Assembly (NCBI GenBank): GCA_039190275.1
Contig: JBCCYF010000006.1
Coordinates: 7,710-71,709 of the forward strand
From: Halovulum sp039190275
GTDB taxonomy: Bacteria > Pseudomonadota > Alphaproteobacteria > Rhodobacterales > Rhodobacteraceae
DNA: 64,000 bases
Direction of reading: 5' to 3'
Under the pieces are notes generated by a model. It worked only from the letters and a program-made list of their open reading frames with translations, was not told the DNA's origin and searched no databases. The position numbers were made by a program, and so were the translations under genes. Below, one piece after another: positions 26,260-35,190 of this stretch (position 1 is the first letter of the stretch; each line of letters opens with the position of its first letter).

Positions 26260-27111
26260 ATGGGACGACGCTGGATCGTTATCGCCCTGCCAATGATCTG
26301 GCTCGGCGTATTTTTTCTGCTTCCATTCCTTGAGGTAGCTCGGATCAGCCTGGTGGATCCGGCTATCGCGCGCCCGCCGTATTCAGCCCTTTTCCAAGAC
26401 GGCGCATTCACCGGGGATCTGGAGAATTACGCCTTTCTCCTCTCGGATAGCCTCTATATCAATGCCTATCTGACCTCTATCCGTATTGCGCTGATATCGA
26501 CGGTTTTTGCCCTGTTGATCGGCTACCCGATGGCCTATGCAATCGCCCGCGCGCGGGAGCCTTGGCGCACCATTCTGTTATTTCTTGTCATCCTGCCGTT
26601 TTGGACCTCGTTCTTACTGCGTGTCTACGCCTGGATCGGGCTGCTCAAGGGTAATGGTGTCATCAACAATATACTGATCTGGCTGGGTGTGATCGATCAG
26701 CCCCTTGTCATGCTGCAAACCGATTTCGCGGTCTATGTCGGCATCGTCTACACGTACCTGCCGTTCATGATCCTGCCGCTCTATGCGAATCTGGTGAAGC
26801 TTGACGGCGCCCTTCTCGAAGCCTCGGCGGATCTGGGTGCCTCATCGACTGACACGTTCCTGCGGGTGACGCTGCCGTTGTCACTGCCGGGGGTGCTGGC
26901 GGGCAGCATGCTGGTGTTCATACCAGCCATTGGAGAGTTCGTTATTCCCGCACTGCTGGGTGGCCCGGATACTTTGATGATCGGTCGCGTCCTGTGGAAC
27001 GAGTTCTTCTCGAACCGCGATTGGACCGTCGCGAGTGCCGTCGCAATAGCCATGCTCGCCCTGATTGTCGGGCCGGTGCTTTGGCTGCAAAAATCGATGG
27101 AGCGGGCATGA
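26260..27111 (+). CDS. potH: Polyamine ABC transporter permease (PotH type)
   Basis: A 283-residue inner-membrane permease with about six segments, beginning WIVIALPMIWLGVFFLLPFLEVARIS. The coupling loop is LLEASADLGASSTDTFLRVTLPLSLPG (about 187-213). FVILPFWTSFLLRVYAWIGLLKGNG is the typical PotH/PotB block. Its stop overlaps the ATG of the next permease by four bases. Confidence 0.92.
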   Translation: MGRRWIVIALPMIWLGVFFLLPFLEVARISLVDPAIARPPYSALFQDGAFTGDLENYAFLLSDSLYINAYLTSIRIALISTVFALLIGYPMAYAIARAREPWRTILLFLVILPFWTSFLLRVYAWIGLLKGNGVINNILIWLGVIDQPLVMLQTDFAVYVGIVYTYLPFMILPLYANLVKLDGALLEASADLGASSTDTFLRVTLPLSLPGVLAGSMLVFIPAIGEFVIPALLGGPDTLMIGRVLWNEFFSNRDWTVASAVAIAMLALIVGPVLWLQKSMERA

Positions 27112-27896
27112 CACGCGCATGGTTCCTATGGCTGACGGCGGGCTTCGGCTTCGTATTCCTGTATGTCCCGATCGTGTCGCTGGTCATCTTCAGTTTCAAT
27201 GAAAGTCAGTTGGTCACTGTATGGGGCGGATTTTCAACCAAATGGTACGGCGAGCTGTTCAGGGATCCGCAGATTCTGGGTGCTGCATGGATCAGCCTGC
27301 AGGTCGGTGTTGTCTCGGCCACGCTGGCGGTGGTCTTGGGAACGCTCGCCGCCTATGTGCTGGTGCGTATCGGCGGGTTCTGGGGGCGGCCCGTTTTGCG
27401 AGGGATGACCACGGCACCGCTGGTGATGCCCGAGGTCATCACTGGATTGTCGCTGCTTTTGCTGTTTGTATCCATGGAACGGGCGCTGGGATGGCCGGCT
27501 GGACGGGGAATGCTGACAATTGTCATTGCCCATACGACGTTCTGCCTGGCGTATGTGGCTGTTGTCGTTCAATCCCGTCTGGTTGACATGGATGACAGCC
27601 TTGAGGAAGCGGCCCGTGACCTGGGGGCCACGCCGGTCCGGGTGTTTTTCGATGTGACCCTTCCAATGATTGCACCGGCGCTTGTGGCCGGCTGGCTGCT
27701 GGCGTTTACGCTCTCGCTTGATGATCTGGTTGTTGCCAGCTTCACGTCCGGACCGGGCGCATCCACGTTGCCGATGGTTATTTTCTCAAAGGTCCGTTTG
27801 GGTGTCAGCCCGGATATCAATGCGCTCGCAACGCTGATAATCCTTGTCGTCGGCATAGGCGTGGCGGTTGCGGGTGTTCTGCTCAAGCGGCGCTAG
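27108..27896 (+). CDS. potI: Polyamine ABC transporter permease (PotI type)
   Basis: A 262-residue permease starting MTRAWFLWLTAGFGFVFLYVPIVSLVIFSFNES, with FNESQLVTVWGGFSTKWYGELF as the PotI/PotC signature and coupling loop SLEEAARDLGATPVRVFFDVTLPMIAP. ATG 27108 overlaps the PotH stop (ATGA), so the two are translationally coupled; an upstream in-frame extension inside potH is not used. The C-terminus ends in a short basic KRR. Confidence 0.92.
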   Translation: MTRAWFLWLTAGFGFVFLYVPIVSLVIFSFNESQLVTVWGGFSTKWYGELFRDPQILGAAWISLQVGVVSATLAVVLGTLAAYVLVRIGGFWGRPVLRGMTTAPLVMPEVITGLSLLLLFVSMERALGWPAGRGMLTIVIAHTTFCLAYVAVVVQSRLVDMDDSLEEAARDLGATPVRVFFDVTLPMIAPALVAGWLLAFTLSLDDLVVASFTSGPGASTLPMVIFSKVRLGVSPDINALATLIILVVGIGVAVAGVLLKRR

Positions 27897-27932
27897 GCCG
27901 GATACCGACCACCAGCGGAAAGGGGCAGCGCG

Positions 27933-28901
27933 ATGGAGGAGACGGGGGATCAGGCCTTTCGCAAGGCAGAGCCGAAGGGACGCTGGCCCGAGATGACTTA
28001 TGGCGGCGCGCTGAGTTTTCTGCGCCGACCCTACAGCCGCAACCTTGCCGGAGTGGATGTCGCCGTGTGGGGTGTGCCATTCGACAATGCCGTTACAAAC
28101 CGACCCGGATGCCGGTTGGGGCCACGGGCGATCCGCGCAGCGTCGGTGCAACTGGCCGAACTGAAGGCGTTTCCCTGGGGTTTTGATCCCTTTGACACCC
28201 TGGCCGTTGTAGATCGTGGCGACGTGATGCTGGACCCGCATCTGCCGCATACCGTTCCAGGCGCCATAGAGGCCGAAGCCGCCGAGGTGATCAAGGGCGG
28301 GGCCGCGTCACTGGCGTTCGGGGGGGATCACTTTGTCTCGTGGCCCCTGCTCAAGGCGCACGCCGAGGCATATGGCCCGCTTGCGCTGATCCAGTTTGAT
28401 GCCCATGGCGACCTCTGGCCCGATACACAGGATCGAATGGATCACGGAACCATGATGGGCCGGGCCATTGCCGAGGGTCTGGTGGATGCCGCAGCTTCGG
28501 CCCAGGTCGGGATCCGGACCTTCCACGACAGGGATCTGGACCTGGAGATCCTGACTGCCCCTTGGGTCCATCGGAACGGGATCATTGCCACTTTGGATGC
28601 GCTGCGCTCGCGTGTTGGCGGTTCACCGGTCTACATCTCGTTTGATATCGACGTGCTCGATCCCGCGTTTGCACCAGGCACGGGGACGCCGGTAGCCGGC
28701 GGGTTGGCGACCTGGCAGGCGTTGGAACTGCTGCGCGGCCTCTCGGGCCTCAATCTGGTCGGAATGGATCTGGTCGAGGTATCACCGCCCTTCGACCACG
28801 CCGAGATCACAGCGATCGCTGCGGCGACGGTTGCACACGACTGGTTGTGCCTTGTGGCCGAAGCCAAGGGCGCGGTACGCCGACCGGTGGGCCGCCTGTA
28901 G
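27933..28901 (+). CDS. speB: Agmatinase/arginase-family ureohydrolase (SpeB-like)
   Basis: A 322-residue binuclear manganese ureohydrolase. Metal ligands are in FGGDHF (about 129), QFDAHGDLW (about 152-160) and ISFDIDVLDPAFAPGTGTPVAGG (about 233-255). It hydrolyses a guanidino compound, agmatine being the usual substrate in a polyamine locus, to putrescine and urea. It lies 36 bases after potI. Guanidinobutyrase or a related activity would look the same at this level, so the symbol is by family. Confidence 0.85.
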   Translation: MEETGDQAFRKAEPKGRWPEMTYGGALSFLRRPYSRNLAGVDVAVWGVPFDNAVTNRPGCRLGPRAIRAASVQLAELKAFPWGFDPFDTLAVVDRGDVMLDPHLPHTVPGAIEAEAAEVIKGGAASLAFGGDHFVSWPLLKAHAEAYGPLALIQFDAHGDLWPDTQDRMDHGTMMGRAIAEGLVDAAASAQVGIRTFHDRDLDLEILTAPWVHRNGIIATLDALRSRVGGSPVYISFDIDVLDPAFAPGTGTPVAGGLATWQALELLRGLSGLNLVGMDLVEVSPPFDHAEITAIAAATVAHDWLCLVAEAKGAVRRPVGRL

Positions 28902-29009
28902 CAATGACGTTCTGCGACGGATGCGCCGGGGCCGGCGAGGTTCTGCCGCGTTGCCACGACCGCCAAACTATGGCTAAGAGTTGAACCGACGTTCAAAGGA
29001 CCCTCCGCC

Positions 29010-30377
29010 GTGCCCAATGCATCAGATTCCTGGATAGATCGCCTCCCCGATGCGGCGCAGGACTGGCTGAATGGAAGACGCGTCGAGGAAGTCGAATGCG
29101 TGATCGCCGATATCGCGGGTATAAGCCGGGGCAAGGCGATGCCGGATGCAAAGTTCGCACGTGGCGATAGAACGTTCCTGCCGACATCCATCTTTTATCA
29201 GACCATCGATGGTGACTATGTCGACATGGACATCCAGCACCAGTGGACCGAAAGCGACATGGTTCTGACACCTGATCTGTCCGCCGCCACAACCTCGCCC
29301 TGGGCGCAGGATGTGACGGTGCAGGTGATCCATGACATGGCGGACCTCGATGGGCGGCCAATCCCAATAGCGCCGCGCAATGTGCTCAAGCATGTGGTGG
29401 AACTGTACCGGAGCGAGGGCTGGCAGCCGGTGGTCGCGCCTGAGATGGAGTTTTACCTGACCAAGCCCAATACAGACCCCGATCTGCCCATTGAGCCCCC
29501 GATGGGTCGCACAGGCCGCGTTGTGGCCAGTCGGCAGGCATACTCGATGAGCGCCGTAGACGAGTACGGTCCGGTGATCGATGACATCTATGATTTCGCC
29601 GAAGCCCAGGGCTTTGAGATTGATACGATCATTCAGGAGGGCGGGGCCGGCCAGATCGAGATCAACTTCATGCACGGCGACCCGATTGCGCTGGCCGATC
29701 AGGTGTTCTTCTTCAAGCGTACGATACGCGAGGCTGCACTGCGCCAGGGTTGTTTCGCGACCTTTATGGCCAAGCCGATGCAACATGAGCCTGGATCGGC
29801 CATGCACATCCATCAGTCCGTGCTGGACCGGTCGGGGCAAAATGTGTTCGCCGCGGCGGACGGTGGCGAAACGGCCCTCTTTCATGGCTTTCTGGCGGGA
29901 CAGCAGCGGTATCTGCCCAATGTGATCCCGATGATTGCGCCTTATGTGAATTCCTATCGGCGATATGTTCCGCTCGGGTCGGCACCGATCAATCTGGAAT
30001 GGGGGCCGGATAACCGTACAACTGGGCTGCGCATCCCGATCAGCACACCGCGGGCGCGGCGTGTCGAAAACCGGATCGTTGGGATGGACGCCAATCCCTA
30101 TCTTGCCCTAGCGGCCTCGTTGGCGTGTGGGTATTTGGGCATGAAACAGGGCTTGACCCCACGGCCATCTGTGGTGGGTGAAGCCTATGATCAGAATTAT
30201 GCGCTGCCCCGCGGCCTGCTGGAGGCGCTGGATGCGTTTGAAGAGGCTCCAGCGGTCATTGACATACTTGGCCGCGAGTTTTGCGACGTCTACGCAGCCC
30301 TCAAGCGCCATGAGGCGGAGAGTTTTCTAACCGTGATCAGCCCGTGGGAAAGGCAGCATTTGTTGTTGAGTGTGTAA
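29010..30377 (+). CDS. Second PuuA-like gamma-glutamylpolyamine synthetase
   Basis: A 455-residue GS-family protein starting at GTG 29010. Motifs: APEMEFYLTKPN (about 143-154), QEGGAGQIEINF (about 210), KPMQHEPGSAMHIHQSVLD (about 253-271), GPDNRTTGLRIP (about 333). The GSAMHIHQS block matches PuuA closely, whereas the first paralogue reads NGFHCHVS at the same place, so the two may prefer different amines. The stop TAA overlaps the ATG of the following oxidase by one base. The 108-base gap after agmatinase contains no ORF. Confidence 0.86.
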   Translation: MPNASDSWIDRLPDAAQDWLNGRRVEEVECVIADIAGISRGKAMPDAKFARGDRTFLPTSIFYQTIDGDYVDMDIQHQWTESDMVLTPDLSAATTSPWAQDVTVQVIHDMADLDGRPIPIAPRNVLKHVVELYRSEGWQPVVAPEMEFYLTKPNTDPDLPIEPPMGRTGRVVASRQAYSMSAVDEYGPVIDDIYDFAEAQGFEIDTIIQEGGAGQIEINFMHGDPIALADQVFFFKRTIREAALRQGCFATFMAKPMQHEPGSAMHIHQSVLDRSGQNVFAAADGGETALFHGFLAGQQRYLPNVIPMIAPYVNSYRRYVPLGSAPINLEWGPDNRTTGLRIPISTPRARRVENRIVGMDANPYLALAASLACGYLGMKQGLTPRPSVVGEAYDQNYALPRGLLEALDAFEEAPAVIDILGREFCDVYAALKRHEAESFLTVISPWERQHLLLSV

Positions 30378-31684
30378 TGGATTTACTGCGTGTGAATGAT
30401 CCGGGTGGGGCTTATCCCCCCAGCTATTACCATGCCACCGCTAACGCGTTCGAACCCTGCCCGCCGCTTGACGGGGACGTCAGCGTGCATGTGTGTATCA
30501 TAGGTGCCGGTTTCACCGGACTGTCCGCCGCTTTGTACCTGTCGGGCAAGGGGATGGATGTGCTTGTGCTGGACGCAAACCGCGTGGGTTGGGGCGCATC
30601 CGGGCGCAACGGCGGTCAATTGGGCAGCGGGCAGCGCCTGGGCCAGCAGGAGCTGGAAAAGACCATCGGGGCCGATCATGGCCGCCAGCTTTGGGATCTG
30701 GCAGAAGAGGCCAAGAAAACAGTCCGTGGCTACATTGCCGAGCATCGCATCGAGTGCGGATTGCGCAGCGGGTTGATCCATGGCGCGCTGAACTCAAGGG
30801 CTGCCGAGGCTGCCAAGACCGAAGTGGCGCACCTGCAGGAACATCTCGACTACGACAAGCTCAGCATACTTGATACCGGCGCCATCCGCCGGGCTTTGGG
30901 CACTCGGATGTATGTCGGCGGCGTGCTCGACGAAGGAGCGGGTCATCTGCACCCGCTCAACTTTGCCCTGGGCATGGCGACCGCTGCGCGGGAGCGCGGC
31001 GTCAGGATCCACGAAATGACGCGTGTGGTCAGCGTGGGCGAGACATCGCCGCATGTGGTCAAAACCGAATCCGGGTCGATCACGGCCGAGCGGGTGATCT
31101 ATGCCTGCAATGGATATCACGGGGGTATCGAGCCACGTGCCGCCGCCCGCATCATGCCCATCAACAACTTCATTGTTACGACCGAGCCGCTGGGTCGCGA
31201 GCAGGCAAAATCGCTGATCCGCGACAATGTCGCCGTGAATGACAGCAAGTTTGTCGTGAACTATTTCAGGCTGACCGAGGATGATCGGATGCTCTTTGGT
31301 GGTGGCGAGACCTATGGTTACAAATTTCCGGGCGATATTGCCGCCAAAGTCCGGCCAAATATGCTCAAGGTATACCCCCAACTAAAGGATGCGAAGATCG
31401 AACACGCCTGGGGCGGCACCCTGGGCATCACCAGAAGCCGCCTGCCGTACTTCAGGGCACATGATTCAACGCGGCTTTTTGCAGGCGGCTTTTCAGGTCA
31501 CGGTGTCGCGATGGCTACGCAAGCGGGTAAGCTGATGGCGCAGTATGTGGTGGGGACGCCCGAGGGCTTTGACGCGTTTGCCAAGTTGACCCATGACCGG
31601 TTCCCGGGCGGTGCGAAGGCGCGGCATCCGCTGCTGGTGCTTGCGATGTCCTGGTATGCACTACGGGATCGCCTGGGGGTCTGA
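30377..31684 (+). CDS. Second PuuB-like FAD oxidase
   Basis: A 435-residue flavoenzyme, MDLLRVNDPGGAYPPSYYHATA..., with VHVCIIGAGFTGLSAALYLSGKG, GWGASGRNGGQLGSGQR and C-terminal FAGGFSGHGVAMATQAGKLMAQ. PPSYYHATAN at the N-terminus is the classic start of gamma-glutamylputrescine oxidase. ATG 30377 overlaps the stop of the synthetase gene (TAATG), so the pair is coupled; an upstream start at 30344 within that gene is not needed. It is the last gene of the polyamine run and is followed by a 263-base non-coding gap. Confidence 0.88.
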   Translation: MDLLRVNDPGGAYPPSYYHATANAFEPCPPLDGDVSVHVCIIGAGFTGLSAALYLSGKGMDVLVLDANRVGWGASGRNGGQLGSGQRLGQQELEKTIGADHGRQLWDLAEEAKKTVRGYIAEHRIECGLRSGLIHGALNSRAAEAAKTEVAHLQEHLDYDKLSILDTGAIRRALGTRMYVGGVLDEGAGHLHPLNFALGMATAARERGVRIHEMTRVVSVGETSPHVVKTESGSITAERVIYACNGYHGGIEPRAAARIMPINNFIVTTEPLGREQAKSLIRDNVAVNDSKFVVNYFRLTEDDRMLFGGGETYGYKFPGDIAAKVRPNMLKVYPQLKDAKIEHAWGGTLGITRSRLPYFRAHDSTRLFAGGFSGHGVAMATQAGKLMAQYVVGTPEGFDAFAKLTHDRFPGGAKARHPLLVLAMSWYALRDRLGV

Positions 31685-31869
31685 CACCTGTGCTGACCGG
31701 CCAGGCATCATCGGGCCCGGCCCTGTGGACAACCCGTTCCTTTGGGGTGCGAGGAGCCAAGTAGTAGTGGGGGCGCGGCCATCACATACCTGCGCTTCGA
31801 CAGCCACCACCTGGTGCGCGGTCATATGTGGGCGGATTTGATACCTAGAACGTTGTGCGAAAAACCTGT

Positions 31870-31916
31870 ATCACCTAACGCTGCCTGAAATGAAAGATTT
31901 CAACGCGTTAGGTGAT
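31870..31916. repeat. Nested perfect inverted repeat between convergent genes
   Basis: Outer arms ATCACCTAACGC (31870-31881) and GCGTTAGGTGAT (31905-31916) are perfect 12-base reverse complements. Inside them TGAAAT (31886-31891) and ATTTCA (31897-31902) form a second perfect stem around GAAAG. The whole 47-base element lies in the 263-base gap between the convergent puuB-like gene and the MpaB-like gene. It could be a bidirectional terminator, though no T-run follows either arm, or a protein-binding or mobile repeat. Nothing else is recognisable in that gap. Confidence 0.7.
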
Positions 31917-31947
31917 GCGTGATGCTTAAGGTCTCTCGTCAAACGCA

Positions 31948-32823
31948 TTAGTTTGCCTCCCCCCGCCTCCGAAATGTGCCGAGTTCTTCAATTTTGTAGC
32001 CTTCGGGATACGTCGGCCGTGGCAACTGCGTCAGGCGGCGCGGTGTGCGGCGCTGGGGAAGCCAGCGCAACACCCGCGCCCGCAACCTGAGGCCGGCAAG
32101 GACAGTACCTCGAAGCCAATTCGGAGGTGCGGTGAAGCCCATGCTGTCTATCAACGCTTCGTCAAGCAGGGCATTTATCACCGGACGACCCGCCCAGTTC
32201 AGCCACCGCGGCGCGTAGAAGCTCAGGAACAAGTCGCGCGTTGCCGAGGCAATGCGAGTGTTCGACTCGGCGAACCGGAACCGCTCGGCCTCGTAGGTCT
32301 CATTCCAGTGCATCATGTCCGCAAGGTTTTCCGGCAGGTTCCGAATTTCCATGCGTTCTCCGAGGGCTCGATAGTAGAGAAACCACGCTTGTTTTTCCGA
32401 CTCGGTCATTGAACGGTGGCCGAAACGGTCCAGCCAGCGAATTGGCTCGCATACAAAGGTCGACAAAACGTAGATCTTGTCGTCGTTGTCTATCCGATAC
32501 CTCGCATGCATCGCGTTCATGCGCGCGATGGATCTCTGTCCCTTCGGGCTGTCCAGACCGTTTTCAATTGCCTCGGCCAGGATCAACTCGGTGTCGTCGT
32601 AGCGCTTTCTCGGCCGGGTCTCGAATTCCCGAGTGGCCGCGAGCAGGGCCGAGATTTCCGGGACCGCATAGGTCCGAAAGAGCGCGAACTGAAGGGACTT
32701 TTCGATGTCCCAGGAGAACACGCAAGCATACAGTTTAAAGGCAATCTCTTCGAAATTCCGCTCAACGTCAGCTGACTCACCGGGATCAGATACGTGCGAT
32801 GTAGGCAATGACTTATCATCCAT
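31948..32823 (-). CDS. MpaB/latex-clearing-type (DUF2236) oxygenase-like protein
   Basis: A 291-residue protein resembling the ER-bound oxygenase MpaB / rubber-oxygenase (DUF2236) family. This call rests on RSIARMNAMHARYRIDNDDKIYVLSTFVCEPIRWLDRFGHRSMTESEKQAWF, the helical core with a histidine that in the family can serve haem binding, and the long all-helical layout. ATG 32823 is preferred; the frame stays open to a GTG at 32979, giving up to 343 residues, but the extra 52 residues look unlike protein of this family. It is transcribed towards the nested repeat, in the same direction as the HTTM gene upstream. The 338 bases between the two contain only a terminator hairpin and presumed promoter. 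Confidence 0.62.
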   Translation of the reverse strand: MDDKSLPTSHVSDPGESADVERNFEEIAFKLYACVFSWDIEKSLQFALFRTYAVPEISALLAATREFETRPRKRYDDTELILAEAIENGLDSPKGQRSIARMNAMHARYRIDNDDKIYVLSTFVCEPIRWLDRFGHRSMTESEKQAWFLYYRALGERMEIRNLPENLADMMHWNETYEAERFRFAESNTRIASATRDLFLSFYAPRWLNWAGRPVINALLDEALIDSMGFTAPPNWLRGTVLAGLRLRARVLRWLPQRRTPRRLTQLPRPTYPEGYKIEELGTFRRRGEAN

Positions 32824-33131
32824 GGTAAAATTCTCTTTTTTGGGAAGCGCCAGGGGTGCGGTCATCGCTACCCCGGCACCTGGATCTAAATTTAGCTCAT
32901 AATAAGAAGTTGGTCCCGTCATTGGCGACGAGGGTAACGGCTGCAGCGTAATCGTGCCGCCGTCAACCTCGATAACCACAACGTTACCCTATTCAGGCGA
33001 CCGGACCTCGAGAGGCTCGAAACGGTCGCATCAACCTTTCAGGCCATCCAGACACCGCGTGCCTGCGCGCCGTCGGCCGATCCACATCGGGGTATTAATC
33101 TGTGCCTGACCCAATGTGCCGACTGTCGAAT

Positions 33132-33155
33132 GGGGTGGGCCAAACAGCCCACTCC
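33132..33155 (-). terminator. GC-rich hairpin after the HTTM gene
   Basis: GGGGTGGGC and GCCCACTCC pair over eight of nine positions around the loop CAAACA. It starts six bases beyond the stop of the HTTM gene (minus strand), the expected place for a transcription terminator. There is no U-tract, so termination would be weak or factor-assisted. Confidence 0.45.
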
Positions 33156-33161
33156 GCTGGT

Positions 33162-34613
33162 TCAGTGGGTGCAGAGTTTCTTGTCACCGAACTCAATGGC
33201 GCGGAATTCAAGAAACTTCCGCTCAAAGAAACTCGCCTGCAGATAGGTGTTTTCCCAACTGGTATCATTGGTGCGCGCAACACCGTTGTGCGTGAAGTTG
33301 AATGTCTGATCCGGATTTTTGGCCAGGAAACGGTCGAACTCGAAGCGCACGGCCGCATCTCCGCCCTGAGCAAAATGCTTCCGCATCGCCGCTCGCGTCT
33401 CGTCGTCCGGAATGACAATATCCTCCTGGTACGCAGTTGTTCCGAAAGGCAGAACCCCGTGGAACAGGTGATTGGTCTGTCCGCGTTCGGTCACCAGGTT
33501 CGAGTACATGGCGATCGAGCTTTCGGTCTTCAGTCCAAAATACGGGCTCGCACCATTGATGAAGAACGCGATCGGGATAATCATCATCCACAGGGGCTTG
33601 ATGAAGAAGATCGGCAAGTCAGAGGTTGTCTTCCACGGTACGAAGACGACCACGAACGCGTAGAACAGAGCCGCATATACCGCGAAGGCGTACTTGAACG
33701 TGGGCTGTTCCGTCCGGATCGCATGCCAGTCTGAGAAGGCACCCAACACGCCGAATGTCACGATAACCCCGCCGACGATGAAGATACGTCCGGCCCATGC
33801 GACGAGTTCCTCACTTTTGAACACGCTGACAAGCCAGGCCTTGGCGTCATCCATACTTTCGCGCGGAATGAAGAGTGTGTAGGTGACCAGGACGATCGTG
33901 CAGAAGTTCAAATAGTAGGCATAGCCAGAGAAGCCGATGGCCATATGGAACGGTATGCCGATGATAAACCCGATCTTCTTGTACTTGGACGAGAACAGCA
34001 GCAGCATCGCGATGCCCTCGGCAATGAACGTGACATAGATTGCCGCATACTTGCCGATGGTCCAGTTCGCCATGTCAAACGGGTAGTAGTAGAGGATGTA
34101 GTTATACAGGATGGCGCCGCAGCTGACTTCCGGGTCCAGGAAGTCCCAGTTGATTTTGTGATATATGCCGTAGAAGTACATGATGGCGAGAAGCCAGCGA
34201 CCCGGTCCAGCAATCAGATCGAACAGCCCATCCCGACCTCCGGCGCGGTCCTGCAAGATCCATTGCACATAAGATATCACCACGATCAGCGAGAAAAACG
34301 CCGCCATGATCTGGCTATTTGACGGACTGGGGGCCTTGAGTCCGTATAGGGCGAGCATACATATCGCACTGCAGAACAGAAGTATGTGTGCGCGGCCCAG
34401 CATGATCCCGGCGATTCCAAGTGCCCAGATACCCAGGGCGGGCAGGTTCCGGGCCGAAATGAGGTCCGCCTGGTAGAAGAACGCGGTGTGTGAAAAGTGC
34501 TGAATATAGTAGAGCGAGGCCAGAATCGTAACGATTCCAAGTCGGTCCAGCATCACCGGTTTTACCAGCGAAAGGATCGAGCTCGATGCGGGGTGTGTGG
34601 ATGTGTATGTCAC
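33162..34613 (-). CDS. HTTM-domain (vitamin-K-carboxylase-like) membrane protein
   Basis: A 483-residue polytopic membrane protein. About ten hydrophobic segments occupy residues 20-390, among them IVTILASLYYIQHFSHTAFF and ALFYAFVVVFVPW, followed by a soluble C-terminal part of about 110 residues. The segment RWLLAIMYFYGIYHKINWDFLDPEVSCGAIL and GFIIGIPFHMAIGFSGYAYYLNF fit the horizontally transferred transmembrane (HTTM) domain related to vitamin-K-dependent gamma-carboxylase. The divergent neighbour is a DCC-family protein; HTTM and DCC proteins are known to be neighbours or fused in bacteria, which strengthens the call. Catalytic activity is not established for bacterial members. Confidence 0.72.
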   Translation of the reverse strand: MTYTSTHPASSSILSLVKPVMLDRLGIVTILASLYYIQHFSHTAFFYQADLISARNLPALGIWALGIAGIMLGRAHILLFCSAICMLALYGLKAPSPSNSQIMAAFFSLIVVISYVQWILQDRAGGRDGLFDLIAGPGRWLLAIMYFYGIYHKINWDFLDPEVSCGAILYNYILYYYPFDMANWTIGKYAAIYVTFIAEGIAMLLLFSSKYKKIGFIIGIPFHMAIGFSGYAYYLNFCTIVLVTYTLFIPRESMDDAKAWLVSVFKSEELVAWAGRIFIVGGVIVTFGVLGAFSDWHAIRTEQPTFKYAFAVYAALFYAFVVVFVPWKTTSDLPIFFIKPLWMMIIPIAFFINGASPYFGLKTESSIAMYSNLVTERGQTNHLFHGVLPFGTTAYQEDIVIPDDETRAAMRKHFAQGGDAAVRFEFDRFLAKNPDQTFNFTHNGVARTNDTSWENTYLQASFFERKFLEFRAIEFGDKKLCTH

Positions 34614-34676
34614 TGGATTGCTTTTTACTGATTACGTGCTAGATGCTGCTCGCAGCTTTACGAGGAAATGTGGAAA

Positions 34677-35078
34677 ATGTTAGGCAATTCAGTCACAATC
34701 GTCTACGACGAAGAGTGTCCATTCTGCTCAAATTACGTCTCCATGGTGCGCCTTAAGGAGGCTGTGGGCGGTGTAAGCCTGGTGAATGCCCGTGAGGGTG
34801 GACCAATCGTCGATGATCTTGTTGCGCGCGGATATGATCTGGATCAAGGCATGGTCTTGATCCTTGAGGATGAGGTCTATTACGGGGCCGATGCGATCAA
34901 CCGGATCGCCCTGTTGTCGACACCAAGTTCGTTCTTTAACCGCCTGAATGGCATGGTTTTTAAGTCCCGGACAGTCAGCCGCGTGCTGTATCCGTTCATG
35001 AAGACCGGGCGGGCTGCGACACTGGCAATGCTGGGCCGCAAAAAAATTGCCGACACGCGGGCTCACGCGGCGGAGTAG
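34677..35078 (+). CDS. DCC-family (DUF393) thioredoxin-like protein
   Basis: A 133-residue protein with the family start VTIVYDEECPFCSNYVSMVR, containing the DxxCxxC (CPFC) redox-like motif that names the family, and VYYGADAINRIALLSTP in the middle. ATG 34677 is preferred over ATG 34668 because GAGG then has normal spacing. It is divergent from the HTTM gene with only about 60 bases between. Such proteins are thought to act as thiol oxidoreductases with HTTM partners; the substrate is unknown. Confidence 0.82.
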   Translation: MLGNSVTIVYDEECPFCSNYVSMVRLKEAVGGVSLVNAREGGPIVDDLVARGYDLDQGMVLILEDEVYYGADAINRIALLSTPSSFFNRLNGMVFKSRTVSRVLYPFMKTGRAATLAMLGRKKIADTRAHAAE

Positions 35079-35190
35079 ACGTTCCAGTCCGCGTATTGCC
35101 CCTTTGCAAACCGATGCGTAAACGCCTATCGATGGTCGCCAATCTGGCGGCCATTTTCGTTCGCCGCAGTGTTGCCGCGAGGGACCACAT

